Shown here: in pieces, positions 13,423-20,572 of the stretch
Layout: each line of letters opens with the position of its first letter
Position numbering within the stretch: the first letter of the stretch is position 1
Assembly (NCBI GenBank): GCA_034006405.1
Contig: JAVESW010000010.1
Location: 1-20,572, forward strand
Origin: JALNYB01 sp023230065
GTDB taxonomy: Archaea; Thermoplasmatota; Thermoplasmata; Methanomassiliicoccales; Methanomethylophilaceae
Length of the DNA: 20,572 nt
Direction: 5' to 3'
Program-made: the position numbers and the translations under genes
Notes under the pieces: model-generated
What the model saw: the letters and a program-made list of their open reading frames with translations, nothing else
Told to the model about the DNA's origin: nothing
The model's database searches: none

Positions 13423-14112
13423 ATGAACAAAGAAAAAGTAGTTGTTTCGATTGGTGGGTCCATTCTGATCCCAGATAATAATGATTCATTTTATATCAAA
13501 AGACTTTCAAACCTTGTAGAAGAAGTTGTAAAAGAGGTTGAATTGGTAATAGTTGTCGGAGGGGGGAAGATCGCTAGATATTACACTATCACAGCATCAG
13601 AACTTGGAGCAGACACTTATCAGCAGGATATGCTTGGCATAGGTACAACAAGACTAAATGCAGAACTATTAGCACTGGCACTAGGGAATCTATCATCTAC
13701 AGATATACCCTTTACCGCAGAAGATGCAGCATCGAGATCTAAACCTGGAAAAGTCATCGTCATGGGAGGAACAAACCCCGGACATACCACAGACGCGGTA
13801 GCTGCAATGGTTGCCAAGTGCATGAAGGCAGACCGTGTCGTAAATGCAACATCAGTAGATGCAGTCTATTCAGATGACCCTAAAAAGAACCCTGATGCTA
13901 AGAAATTCTCAAATCTTACAATCACGGAGCTGGGTAACCTCATCTATAAGGATCACGGAGCTGGAAAATCAAGTGTGTTCGATCCGTTGGGAATAAAGAT
14001 AGCCGCTGAAGAAAAGATAGATATCCTTATCGTCAGCGGTAGAGACCTTGATGATCTGAAGAACGCTATCCTTGGAAAGAAAATCAAAGGAACATTCATC
14101 AATTCTCATTGA
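13423..14112 (+). CDS. pyrH: Uridylate (UMP) kinase, archaeal type
   Basis: A 229-residue amino-acid-kinase-fold protein that phosphorylates UMP to UDP. The phosphate-binding strand VVVSIGGSI is at 6-14, VIVVGGGKIARYY at 42-54, and the family C-terminal part shows VNATSVDAVYSDDPKKNPDA (143-162). Other members of the fold (acetylglutamate kinase, aspartokinase) lack this combination, and the size fits archaeal UMP kinase. The frame extends nine codons upstream to a TTG, but the ATG at 13423 starts just before the first strand as in relatives. No strong ribosome binding site is seen; with a TATA box at 13382-13390 the leader would be very short. It overlaps the convergent dtdA by 14 bp. Confidence 0.93.
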   Translation: MNKEKVVVSIGGSILIPDNNDSFYIKRLSNLVEEVVKEVELVIVVGGGKIARYYTITASELGADTYQQDMLGIGTTRLNAELLALALGNLSSTDIPFTAEDAASRSKPGKVIVMGGTNPGHTTDAVAAMVAKCMKADRVVNATSVDAVYSDDPKKNPDAKKFSNLTITELGNLIYKDHGAGKSSVFDPLGIKIAAEEKIDILIVSGRDLDDLKNAILGKKIKGTFINSH

Positions 14113-14938
14113 TGAGTTCCATATCTTTCGAGGATATGTGTTCGAATCCACAGGATTCTATGATGCTTGTGATATGCTTTTCCTGAGGTTTCTTCATAGA
14201 ATTCTTATGAATATAAACGATCTTAGTATCTGACACATTACATGCATCCTTTATCATTCTGACTATATCCTCGTCATCCCTGTTGTCCAACTGATAATTT
14301 GGAAGCATATGACCAAAATTGACCTTATACTTCAAAGCAACTTCTGTGAATCTGGGAGCATAATGTCCTCCGCCCACACCTACGATAGTAGGATAATCAT
14401 TGGCCTTAACATCCTTTAGAACATATGCTAAGATCTTCGCAGCATGAAGATTCCCCCAATTGCGATCATCGCTTCCGATCTCAATGAACATTGTCGGCTT
14501 ATCTAACCACGGACCATGATGAGTAACCTCAAAACATGTCTGGAACTCTGTCATATCATTGTATCTCACAATACGCCTAAGCGCATCTGTCATAAGTGCC
14601 GGCATGGGTTTTACCAAAGTTTGGATCTTCCCTCCAAGACTATTTTCATGATAGTTTCCTATAGGGTGCACCGTCAATGCTGGTTCTCCGCTTGCCGATG
14701 AATGCTTTGACATGAATATCACATTATCGACCTTTATGCCATGCTTCTCAGCAAGTTCATCAATACAATCTGTGTAAATGTGCATATCGGGTGTTGATAA
14801 TACCACCATATCCTCATGTTGATAGAATCTACTGTAATTGTCCGAGTCCAATACTTCCCATTCCATAATAGAAAAAAGACTATTCTTCATATTAACAGAA
14901 GGAAGGTCTGGTTCACTGCAAATCAACAATTTTGACAT
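14099..14938 (-). CDS. dtdA: D-aminoacyl-tRNA deacylase, archaeal/plant type (DtdA/GEK1)
   Basis: A 279-residue protein that hydrolyses D-amino acids mistakenly attached to tRNA. Conserved blocks are MSKHSSASGEPALTVHPIGN (76-95), FEVTHHGPW (136-144) and IVGVGGGHYAPRF (185-197), whose histidines are thought to bind zinc and act in catalysis. Length fits the archaeal DtdA family, which is unrelated in sequence to bacterial DTD. The frame can begin at GTG 14947, but the ATG at 14938 has AGGTG six bases before it and is preferred. It shares a 65-bp divergent control region with the winged-helix/TPR gene. Confidence 0.94.
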   Translation of the reverse strand: MSKLLICSEPDLPSVNMKNSLFSIMEWEVLDSDNYSRFYQHEDMVVLSTPDMHIYTDCIDELAEKHGIKVDNVIFMSKHSSASGEPALTVHPIGNYHENSLGGKIQTLVKPMPALMTDALRRIVRYNDMTEFQTCFEVTHHGPWLDKPTMFIEIGSDDRNWGNLHAAKILAYVLKDVKANDYPTIVGVGGGHYAPRFTEVALKYKVNFGHMLPNYQLDNRDDEDIVRMIKDACNVSDTKIVYIHKNSMKKPQEKHITSIIESCGFEHISSKDMELINEN

Positions 14939-14974
14939 GATAACCACCTATTTGACACTATCAAACGCGAAGAT

Positions 14975-14984
14975 GATATAAATC
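14975..14984. promoter_or_regulatory. Shared TATA box between dtdA and the wHTH-TPR gene
   Basis: GATATAAATC reads GATTTATATC on the other strand, a good TATA box both ways. Its centre is about 25 bp before the ATG at 15004, which fits a leaderless plus transcript. On the minus side the start would be near 14953, giving a 15-nt leader with AGGTG for dtdA. No second good TATA box was seen in the 65-bp gap. Confidence 0.5.
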
Positions 14985-15003
14985 CTATGCGCCATCTACG
15001 ATT

Positions 15004-16230
15004 ATGTCGAGTCCAAACATAACCAAAAAAGAAAGATTGATACTTCATCTGAGTAGATTCCCAGGGATCGATTCCAGCATAAGTTACAACGTTCCTTTTG
15101 ACCTTACACAGGATGGTATTGCTTCGGTACTTGGAATTTCTCGTGCACACGCTTGTATAGAACTTAAGAAACTTGAAGAACTGAATATGGTCGGCTCATG
15201 GTCTACACACGTAAAGACCGCCGGAAGCAAAAGAAAAGCGTATTATCTCCTTTCAAAAGGATGGAGCGAATCTGAAACGCTCAAGACCAAACTCGAATCC
15301 ACAGGGGTCGCCATCGATACACTTCTTGATATGAAAAGATGCGATCCGCAAGTATTGTGGGAAAAATTGAACCCAGAAGATAGAGATACATTCGGATTAG
15401 CGTGTATATTCAGAGTACCGATTCCTCGAAAGACACTTCCTAATACCAATACAAGTGTCATTCCAACAGATTTTTACGGCCTTGTACAAATAAGTGATAA
15501 TGTAAAAGAAAAGTATGTTGGTGTTGCAGATCCTGAAAAGATAAGAGCTTGGCACAGTCGCGCTGCAGATTGGTGGACAGATAATGGCGACGACATACAA
15601 GAAAAACTATATCATCTATCAAAAGCAGGAAGGAATATAGAAGCCTGTAAATTACTTCTTAAAAATTCAGAAGAATTCCTTGATAATCCGAATGATGATC
15701 TTCTAAACATCTTGAAAGATGTGACACCTGTTCCAAAATATGCAGAACAAATATATGAACTCAGAGCAAACATTGCATTAGATTGTGATAATATCGCCGA
15801 TGCATTATATTGTGCAAATATTCTGGACGATTATAAGACCGTAAAACCCTCATTGATCAGAGCACAAGCGAATATGATGACCGGCAACGCAGACAAAGCG
15901 TATGAGACTTCAGCGAAAATCTTCGAAGATAAGGAACTGCCCAGTGCCGCGATCATTGCAGCAAAAGCATTGTTCATCCTTGAAAAATATAACGAAGCAG
16001 AGACATATCTCAGTTCTGCATACAAAATCCTCTCTGAAAACGGAGAAGCATCCCATATCGATGAGATATTGATTCTCAGAGCAAGTATCGCATACAGGCA
16101 CGGAAACACCGACGAATGTCTCAGCTATCTTAGCAAAGCACGCAAAGTATGTAAAAAAAATAGGATCAAGACCAAGATAGACAGACTTACAAGTGATGTC
16201 AAACTTGATATCGAATCCATTAAATTCTGA
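15004..16230 (+). CDS. Winged helix-turn-helix protein with TPR-like repeats, likely transcription regulator
   Basis: A 408-residue soluble protein. Residues 34-64 (LTQDGIASVLGISRAHACIE then LKKLEEL) are a clear helix-turn-helix, followed by a wing around residues 65-82 (GSWSTHVKTAGSKRKAYYL). A middle part (90-200) is unassigned. Residues about 205-400 are helical pairs with TPR spacing, for example NIEACKLLLKNSEEFL, NADKAYETSAKIFEDKELPS and NTDECLSYLSKARKVCKKN. Such proteins probably bind DNA with the N-terminus and proteins or ligands with the TPR array, as in MalT-like or SARP-like regulators, though no STAND ATPase is present. The ATG appears to lie at or next to the transcription start. 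It converges on pheS with 1 bp between stops. Its targets are unknown; the shared promoter with dtdA might be one (inference). Confidence 0.88.
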   Translation: MSSPNITKKERLILHLSRFPGIDSSISYNVPFDLTQDGIASVLGISRAHACIELKKLEELNMVGSWSTHVKTAGSKRKAYYLLSKGWSESETLKTKLESTGVAIDTLLDMKRCDPQVLWEKLNPEDRDTFGLACIFRVPIPRKTLPNTNTSVIPTDFYGLVQISDNVKEKYVGVADPEKIRAWHSRAADWWTDNGDDIQEKLYHLSKAGRNIEACKLLLKNSEEFLDNPNDDLLNILKDVTPVPKYAEQIYELRANIALDCDNIADALYCANILDDYKTVKPSLIRAQANMMTGNADKAYETSAKIFEDKELPSAAIIAAKALFILEKYNEAETYLSSAYKILSENGEASHIDEILILRASIAYRHGNTDECLSYLSKARKVCKKNRIKTKIDRLTSDVKLDIESIKF

Positions 16231-16231
16231 A

Positions 16232-17752
16232 TCAGAGGATTGAATTCTTTTTAAGATTATCAAGATCCGAAATATACAATTCTCTGATATCCTTGATATC
16301 CCATTTCAACATCGCCAATCTCTCAAAACCGAATCCCCAGGCAAGTACCGGATATTTCACCCCGAAAGGTGCCAAGACCTCTGGTCTGAAAATCCCTGCT
16401 CCCCCTAATTCCATCCATTTTCCATTGAAGAACACTTCGAGTTCTAATGACGGTTCCGTATATGGGAAATATGCAGGCCTGATCCTTATCTGATCGAATC
16501 CCATCCTTGAATAGAACTCTTTGATTATCGATATGAGCATATTGAAATCTGCATGCTCATCGATGATTATACCTTCTATCTGTGTAAATTCAGGAAGATG
16601 TGTAGAATCTATTGATTCCTTCCTGAAGATCCTTGAAATCGAAAAAGCCTTCTGAGGGGCATCAGGATGCTCTGCAATGAACCTGATACTACTTACTGTG
16701 CTATGTGTCCTGAGAAGCGCAGCCTCTGCCTTCTCTCTGGACCAATGACCTCCCCATCCTGTTGACCCCGTATCTCCACCGTTCTCATGAATAGCTTTGA
16801 TGGTTGCGACAAGATCCTCATCTTCGATTTTGATACTCTTAGGCTGATCTAGATAGAAAGTGTCCTGTAGATCCCTTGCAGGATGATCCTGGGGAGTATA
16901 TAGAACATCCAGATTCCAGAATGCAGGTTGAATGTATTCAGACGACATCTCTGTGAATCCCATGTCTGTGAATAATTTCCTTACCTCTGTTCCTAATCTT
17001 GAAAGCGGATGTTTCTTTGCAGGCGTGATAGCAGGTGCGAACGTCTGAATATCATATCTTCTGAAGTCAACGTTCTCCCATTCTCCACTCTGTATCAAAC
17101 GATCCGTGATATCTGTTACCTGCTTCTTGAGTTCAATGCCTGAGGTAGCTGCCTTATGGCCTTCTTCTGTGAGCTTTATCTCCCTTTTGGAAACGATCTT
17201 GTCCTGAATAATTCCCTGACGACCCTTTATATCTTTTATCAACTTCGCATCTGCTTCGAATTCGGATATGGGTCCGCCAAGCATTTTCTCAAGAAGTTCT
17301 TCGTCTGGCATTTTAGAATTCAATACCGTCTTTCCTAATGTTGTAAGAACAAGGTATTTTGCATCGCCTTCTTTGACAATATCTGCAAATCCCTTCCTTT
17401 TCAACCATCCGACTGCAATCTTATCCTCGCCATCAGGCATCTTATCTGTCAAAGTGGCCATATCCATCTTTCCACCGGCAGCATCGATGAATATAATGGC
17501 ACGTCTTTCTGGAAGACCATCCTTCACAATATCCACATTTGATAATTCATAAAATTTGAAGGTCTCTTCTTTGATCTCTGCAAGGCCTTTTGATGCCAGC
17601 CATGAAGCTGAACCCATTACCTCTACTTCAAGATCGAATTTACCTGCTGCAATGAGGTCTGCGGGTGAACTCATACCATCTGTCTCTTCGAGAGCCATAA
17701 GCAGTCTTTTCTCATTATAGCTCAATCCTTCAAGGATCTCTGACATGTTCAT
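16232..17752 (-). CDS. pheS: Phenylalanyl-tRNA synthetase alpha subunit
   Basis: A 506-residue archaeal/eukaryotic-type PheS, the catalytic class II subunit of the alpha2-beta2 enzyme. The N-terminal third carries winged-helix-like modules (SYNEKRLLMALEETDG and later VGWLKRKGFADIVKEGDAKY). The catalytic domain shows QDHPARDLQDTFYL, then motif 2 as FRKESIDSTHLPEFTQIEG (about 376-394), and motif 3 as GFGFERLAMLKW (about 473-484). The frame opens at an ATG inside trpS, but the later ATG 17752 is set by GGTGA four bases upstream, overlapping the trpS stop, so I use it; a third ATG two codons on is possible. The beta subunit gene pheT is not in the window. Confidence 0.95.
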   Translation of the reverse strand: MNMSEILEGLSYNEKRLLMALEETDGMSSPADLIAAGKFDLEVEVMGSASWLASKGLAEIKEETFKFYELSNVDIVKDGLPERRAIIFIDAAGGKMDMATLTDKMPDGEDKIAVGWLKRKGFADIVKEGDAKYLVLTTLGKTVLNSKMPDEELLEKMLGGPISEFEADAKLIKDIKGRQGIIQDKIVSKREIKLTEEGHKAATSGIELKKQVTDITDRLIQSGEWENVDFRRYDIQTFAPAITPAKKHPLSRLGTEVRKLFTDMGFTEMSSEYIQPAFWNLDVLYTPQDHPARDLQDTFYLDQPKSIKIEDEDLVATIKAIHENGGDTGSTGWGGHWSREKAEAALLRTHSTVSSIRFIAEHPDAPQKAFSISRIFRKESIDSTHLPEFTQIEGIIIDEHADFNMLISIIKEFYSRMGFDQIRIRPAYFPYTEPSLELEVFFNGKWMELGGAGIFRPEVLAPFGVKYPVLAWGFGFERLAMLKWDIKDIRELYISDLDNLKKNSIL

Positions 17753-17756
17753 TTTA

Positions 17757-18878
17757 TCACCATTTGAAGCCATTGAAGGTCATACTGTCGACGATCTCTT
17801 TGGCCGCTTCTCTTTTTGACTGATGTTCTTCAAGGAAGACATTGATCTTATTCGTGAGTGCCATCTTACATTCGCCACAGAGTATCTCTCCGGCCTTACA
17901 CTTCACTATCATATCGTTGATCTTATTGTCGTCTTTCTCGAAAAGATAGTAATTGTACTTGAATACAGCGCAGACCTCGGGATTTCCACCTTTGGCACGT
18001 TGCTCTTCAACTGTTGTGCATCCCCCGGTGAATGCCTTCCCAACCTTTTTCTTGACATCCTTAGCTGTATCTGTTGTATAAATGGTCGCCATAGGATCAG
18101 AAGATGACATCTTATCTCCACCATTTAATCCTGGACACATCTTACAATACAACATCGTTGGCTTGGGATAATTGAGTCCTGGAGCTACGTCCCTTGCAAC
18201 CCTGAAATGCGGATCCTGATCTATACCGCACGGTATGAGACACGGAACCTGTCTGCCTTCCATTTCTGTTGGAAGGAACGCGGGGGCCGCTTGAATCGTT
18301 GTGAAGAATATTGAACCGATATTCGTGGAATTATCAAATCCGAATACTGCCTTTGCCGTTGAGAAAGTAACCTTCTTAGCAACTTTCAATGAAATCGGAT
18401 AAAGTTCTTTGATACATTCAGTATCTAGAATGATCTTTGTGGTGTCAGGATCAAATCCCAATGCAACAAAATCCAATGCATTCTCATAAGCCAGTGATCT
18501 GGTCTCTTTTAATGTGAGATCTTTGAAAAGAAATTTTTCATCATCAGTCATCTGAAACAACATCGGGACTTTGAATGTGTCTTGTATCCATTTGTTGAAT
18601 ATCCACGGCATCAAATGACCCAAGTGCGTGCTTCCTGACGGACCTCTTCCTGTGTACAAAAAGAATTTGTTACCTTTGTCATATTCATCAAGAAGCATAT
18701 TCAAATCTCTATGGGTATAAAATATGCCTCTTCTTAGCATAGGATGTACCTCACCATATTTGCTCAGCCTTTTTAGAAGAGCGTCATCTATAGGAGTTGT
18801 ACCGAATTTCTTCATCAGGAGATCATAATCTATGTCCCCCGTAACTTCCCAAGGTGTGACTTTGAAATTCTCTACCAT
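17757..18878 (-). CDS. trpS: Tryptophanyl-tRNA synthetase
   Basis: A 373-residue class I synthetase of the archaeal/eukaryotic type. The HIGH-type motif is HLGH (85-88) within TGRGPSGSTHLGHLMPW, and the KMSKS-type motif is KMSSS (256-260) in GGDKMSSSDPMATIY. Other family marks are QMTDDEKFLF (109-118), IPCGIDQDPHFRVARDVA (215-232) and KCKAGEILCGECK near the C-terminus. It heads the trpS-pheS operon. The ATG at 18878 has only a weak GGTC upstream; a TATA-like element at 18910-18918 would place the transcript start about 10 nt before it. Confidence 0.97.
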   Translation of the reverse strand: MVENFKVTPWEVTGDIDYDLLMKKFGTTPIDDALLKRLSKYGEVHPMLRRGIFYTHRDLNMLLDEYDKGNKFFLYTGRGPSGSTHLGHLMPWIFNKWIQDTFKVPMLFQMTDDEKFLFKDLTLKETRSLAYENALDFVALGFDPDTTKIILDTECIKELYPISLKVAKKVTFSTAKAVFGFDNSTNIGSIFFTTIQAAPAFLPTEMEGRQVPCLIPCGIDQDPHFRVARDVAPGLNYPKPTMLYCKMCPGLNGGDKMSSSDPMATIYTTDTAKDVKKKVGKAFTGGCTTVEEQRAKGGNPEVCAVFKYNYYLFEKDDNKINDMIVKCKAGEILCGECKMALTNKINVFLEEHQSKREAAKEIVDSMTFNGFKW

Positions 18879-18909
18879 GCTATGACCAGAACTGAGATTA
18901 ATAACATCG

Positions 18910-18918
18910 TTTTTAAAC
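18910..18918 (-). promoter_or_regulatory. Probable TATA box for trpS-pheS
   Basis: On the minus strand it reads GTTTAAAAA, centred about 36 bp before the trpS ATG, so the leader would be about 10 nt. Confidence 0.4.
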
Positions 18919-18934
18919 TTTTGATGAAAATACT

Positions 18935-18944
18935 ATTTTTAAAA
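18935..18944 (+). promoter_or_regulatory. Possible TATA box for the 146-residue unknown gene
   Basis: ATTTTTAAAA, which implies a start near 18966 and a leader of about 16 nt containing AAAGGA at 18972-18977. A second weak element (CTATAC, 18966-18971) would instead fit a leaderless ATG at 18991. Confidence 0.35.
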
Positions 18945-18981
18945 TTGTACAATCACATTCCTTAACTATACAAAGGACATT

Positions 18982-19422
18982 TTGGTGCCTATGTGGAAGA
19001 TACTTGGTAAGGATGCGATATATATCGACATACCTCACACAGCAAAAGACAGACTGCTCGAACTTGCCGGGAACAGTGAGAAAGACAATACCTTCAAAGA
19101 TCTGCTCAATGAGTCAGAACTTACATTCATACTAAACGGTGAGACAGAATTTTGCTCGTTTATAGTCAAAGTTTCTGATGACCTTACACCTGAACAGATA
19201 CAGCTCATGGCGGATGTCGTATTAGATATTGTTAATAAATTCCAAGAACCGTTTGTAACCGCAGAAAATGTAGAACAGAGGTACCTTGTAATCATAACCA
19301 ATAATAAAGAACCGGAACTTCTAGGCATCAACAAAACCCCGGGAATGTCATCAGGAAAAATATTCAAACCTATCTTCGAAGCATTAGATAAACCTGGACG
19401 TATGAACTCCGAATTCATGTAA
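18982..19422 (+). CDS. Conserved-looking hypothetical protein, unknown function
   Basis: A soluble protein of 143 to 146 residues; I do not recognise a family. It has no membrane span or signal peptide and one cysteine in the middle (FCSFIV). Strand and helix alternate (DAIYIDIPHTAKDRLLELAG, ELTFILNGETEFCSFIV, YLVIITNNKEPELLGI), which suggests a compact alpha/beta fold. The start is uncertain: TTG 18982 (four bases after AAAGGA), GTG 18985 and ATG 18991 are in frame within nine bases. It is divergent from trpS and converges on the next membrane protein gene with 8 bp between stops. The even charge pattern and intact frame support a real gene. Confidence 0.78.
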   Translation: MVPMWKILGKDAIYIDIPHTAKDRLLELAGNSEKDNTFKDLLNESELTFILNGETEFCSFIVKVSDDLTPEQIQLMADVVLDIVNKFQEPFVTAENVEQRYLVIITNNKEPELLGINKTPGMSSGKIFKPIFEALDKPGRMNSEFM

Positions 19423-19430
19423 AAATAAAC

Positions 19431-20543
19431 TCATTTTTCTTCGGGTATTATCAATTTCCCGAAGTCATTTTTATCTCTTATAGGAGTGCCAGGAAAATCA
19501 TCCAATGATCCATTGCTCACTTTTTCATCCAGTCCCATGAATATAGAAACAGGACGGAATATCTTCCATTTCGAAACGATATCATTGATTATCGATGACT
19601 CGAAAACAAGATAATACAGCATAGATACGAACCCTATTATTGAAACGATCATAATGGCTGAAAGTACAATATAGTAAAGAACTGACATTATGTTTGATGT
19701 GTTTATCGCAACAATGACATACATTAAAGCGGCAAACACCGGAACTGCCATTCTTTTAAGCGTGGCCTTTATTCCATTGTATACTTTAAAATCACGATAA
19801 TTTGTCTCTATCCTTACATTAAGTGATTTGAATATCACCCAAGGCATCACTAACACCGGGATGTAGAGTATGAGGGCAAACATAAACAACGGAATATTGG
19901 AACCAGTGCTGAGATTGATGAACATCGGATTCATTGAGATATATATCCAGATGAACATTCCTATCATAAGACCCAGAGACATCGAACCTCCCATCTCCTT
20001 CCATGGGATTTTGGTCCTTCTGAGTGAATAATTAAGAGTTATGTTCCTTGTATCAAGATCATCAGGAACATTGAACAAGAAGGCCACCAGTCTATCTGAG
20101 AACGTAAGTTTCTTCTTGATGTTCACATATTCTATTATGTGAATGACCCTATAGAATATCGTTCTCTGCAAAGCACATATGATACCTACCACTCCTGCTG
20201 CACCTATCACTATGAACATCGAGAAAAATATCATATCAGAAGATACATCGAATATCCACATGATCGGACCTGTGCATGCAATCACTATCAGTATCCAATA
20301 TTTCAGGGAAATATATGCTATAATGCCACATATAAAGAACGGAACTGCAAGCCATGGAATAAGATCGTAAGCTGAACCTCCATTGAAAATACATTCATAC
20401 AGAACATAAACAATACTTGATATTAGAGATATTACCGCTGCAACAATCATGAGCTTATCCACAGGGCGCATGAGTGAAAGTCCTTCTGGTAACTGATCTG
20501 TCCAGAAATCACCCTTCATTCCTTTTTCAATGTGCAAACTCAT
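19431..20543 (-). CDS. Polytopic membrane protein, unknown function
   Basis: A 370-residue protein with about eight predicted spans in two groups: four at roughly 29-50, 62-80, 82-98 and 104-125, and four at 188-207, 216-240, 268-287 and 290-315. A charged loop of about 60 residues lies between (VNIKKKLTFSDRLV and SLRRTKIPWKEMGG). A soluble tail follows (about 325-370, ending FGKLIIPEEK), with prolines and acidic residues. No transporter signature or catalytic motif was recognised. The ATG overlaps the stop of an upstream frame that runs off the window edge (ATGA), so this is probably the downstream gene of an operon. Its partner there would be the best clue to function. Confidence 0.85.
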   Translation of the reverse strand: MSLHIEKGMKGDFWTDQLPEGLSLMRPVDKLMIVAAVISLISSIVYVLYECIFNGGSAYDLIPWLAVPFFICGIIAYISLKYWILIVIACTGPIMWIFDVSSDMIFFSMFIVIGAAGVVGIICALQRTIFYRVIHIIEYVNIKKKLTFSDRLVAFLFNVPDDLDTRNITLNYSLRRTKIPWKEMGGSMSLGLMIGMFIWIYISMNPMFINLSTGSNIPLFMFALILYIPVLVMPWVIFKSLNVRIETNYRDFKVYNGIKATLKRMAVPVFAALMYVIVAINTSNIMSVLYYIVLSAIMIVSIIGFVSMLYYLVFESSIINDIVSKWKIFRPVSIFMGLDEKVSNGSLDDFPGTPIRDKNDFGKLIIPEEK

Positions 20544-20572
20544 TTCTTTTCCATCCGGATCTCAACATTTAC
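20540..20572 (-). CDS. C-terminal end of a gene cut by the window edge
   Basis: An open minus-strand frame enters from the right edge and reads VNVEIRMEKK before a TGA at 20540-20542. The TGA overlaps the ATG of the next gene as ATGA, the same junction as in the PhoU-RCK_C pair. Too little is present to name the product, and eleven codons can be open by chance. Confidence 0.45.
   Translation of the reverse strand, partial: VNVEIRMEKK

Noticed and set aside
1..20572. Mobile elements, CRISPR arrays, toxin or defence islands
   Set aside because: No transposase, integrase, spaced direct repeats or recognised defence gene was found on either strand; codon use looks even across the window.

Overview
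The window is archaeal chromosomal DNA. The protein synthesis genes are archaeal types: class 1 release factor aRF1, archaeal PheS and TrpS, and the DtdA-type D-aminoacyl-tRNA deacylase. PurP and an archaeal UMP kinase point the same way. TATA boxes lie about 25 bp upstream of inferred transcription starts, and GAGGTGA-type ribosome binding sites are common. None of the 24 complete protein genes ends in TAG (18 TGA, 6 TAA). With moderately AT-rich DNA this suggests Thermoplasmatota, perhaps the pyrrolysine-using Methanomassiliicoccales. That placement is inference: no methanogenesis or pyl gene is present here.

Region 1 (8-2617) has a tRNA-Gln(CTG), then a minus-strand sulfur-relay operon read leftwards: tusA, dsrE2, dsrH/tusB-like, dsrE/tusD-like, dsrF/tusC-like and a cysteine-rich flavodoxin-like protein. 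Region 2 (2795-4484) has a large membrane protein built from two copies of one unit, and a FluC/CrcB fluoride channel. Region 3 (4490-7200) has two overlapping PhoU-RCK_C (TrkA_C) proteins, transcribed away from an MgtE-type channel that lacks the usual cytosolic regulatory domains; the pair may be its gating or sensing module.

Region 4 (7246-9941) is a plus-strand set: a PurP-family ATP-grasp ligase with an altered nucleotide loop, an exported single-span protein with a lysine/glutamate-rich tail, and a lipoate/octanoyl ligase. Region 5 (9916-14938) holds the minus-strand operon prf1-argS-GNAT, divergent from pyrH, which converges on dtdA. Region 6 (15004-18878) holds a winged-helix/TPR regulator with a probable leaderless start, converging on the trpS-pheS operon. 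Region 7 (18982-20572) has a 146-residue unknown, a polytopic membrane protein of unknown function, and the last codons of a further minus-strand gene cut by the window edge.

The layout is very compact. All five convergent pairs of protein genes overlap or lie within 8 bp, while the divergent gaps carry the recognisable promoters. No insertion sequence, CRISPR array, integrase or gene decay was seen, and no stretch over 300 bp lacks a gene. Most of the window is housekeeping. The less ordinary parts are the full Tus/Dsr-type relay with its cysteine-rich flavodoxin-like partner, the split MgtE/PhoU-RCK_C module, the variant PurP, and four proteins I cannot assign.
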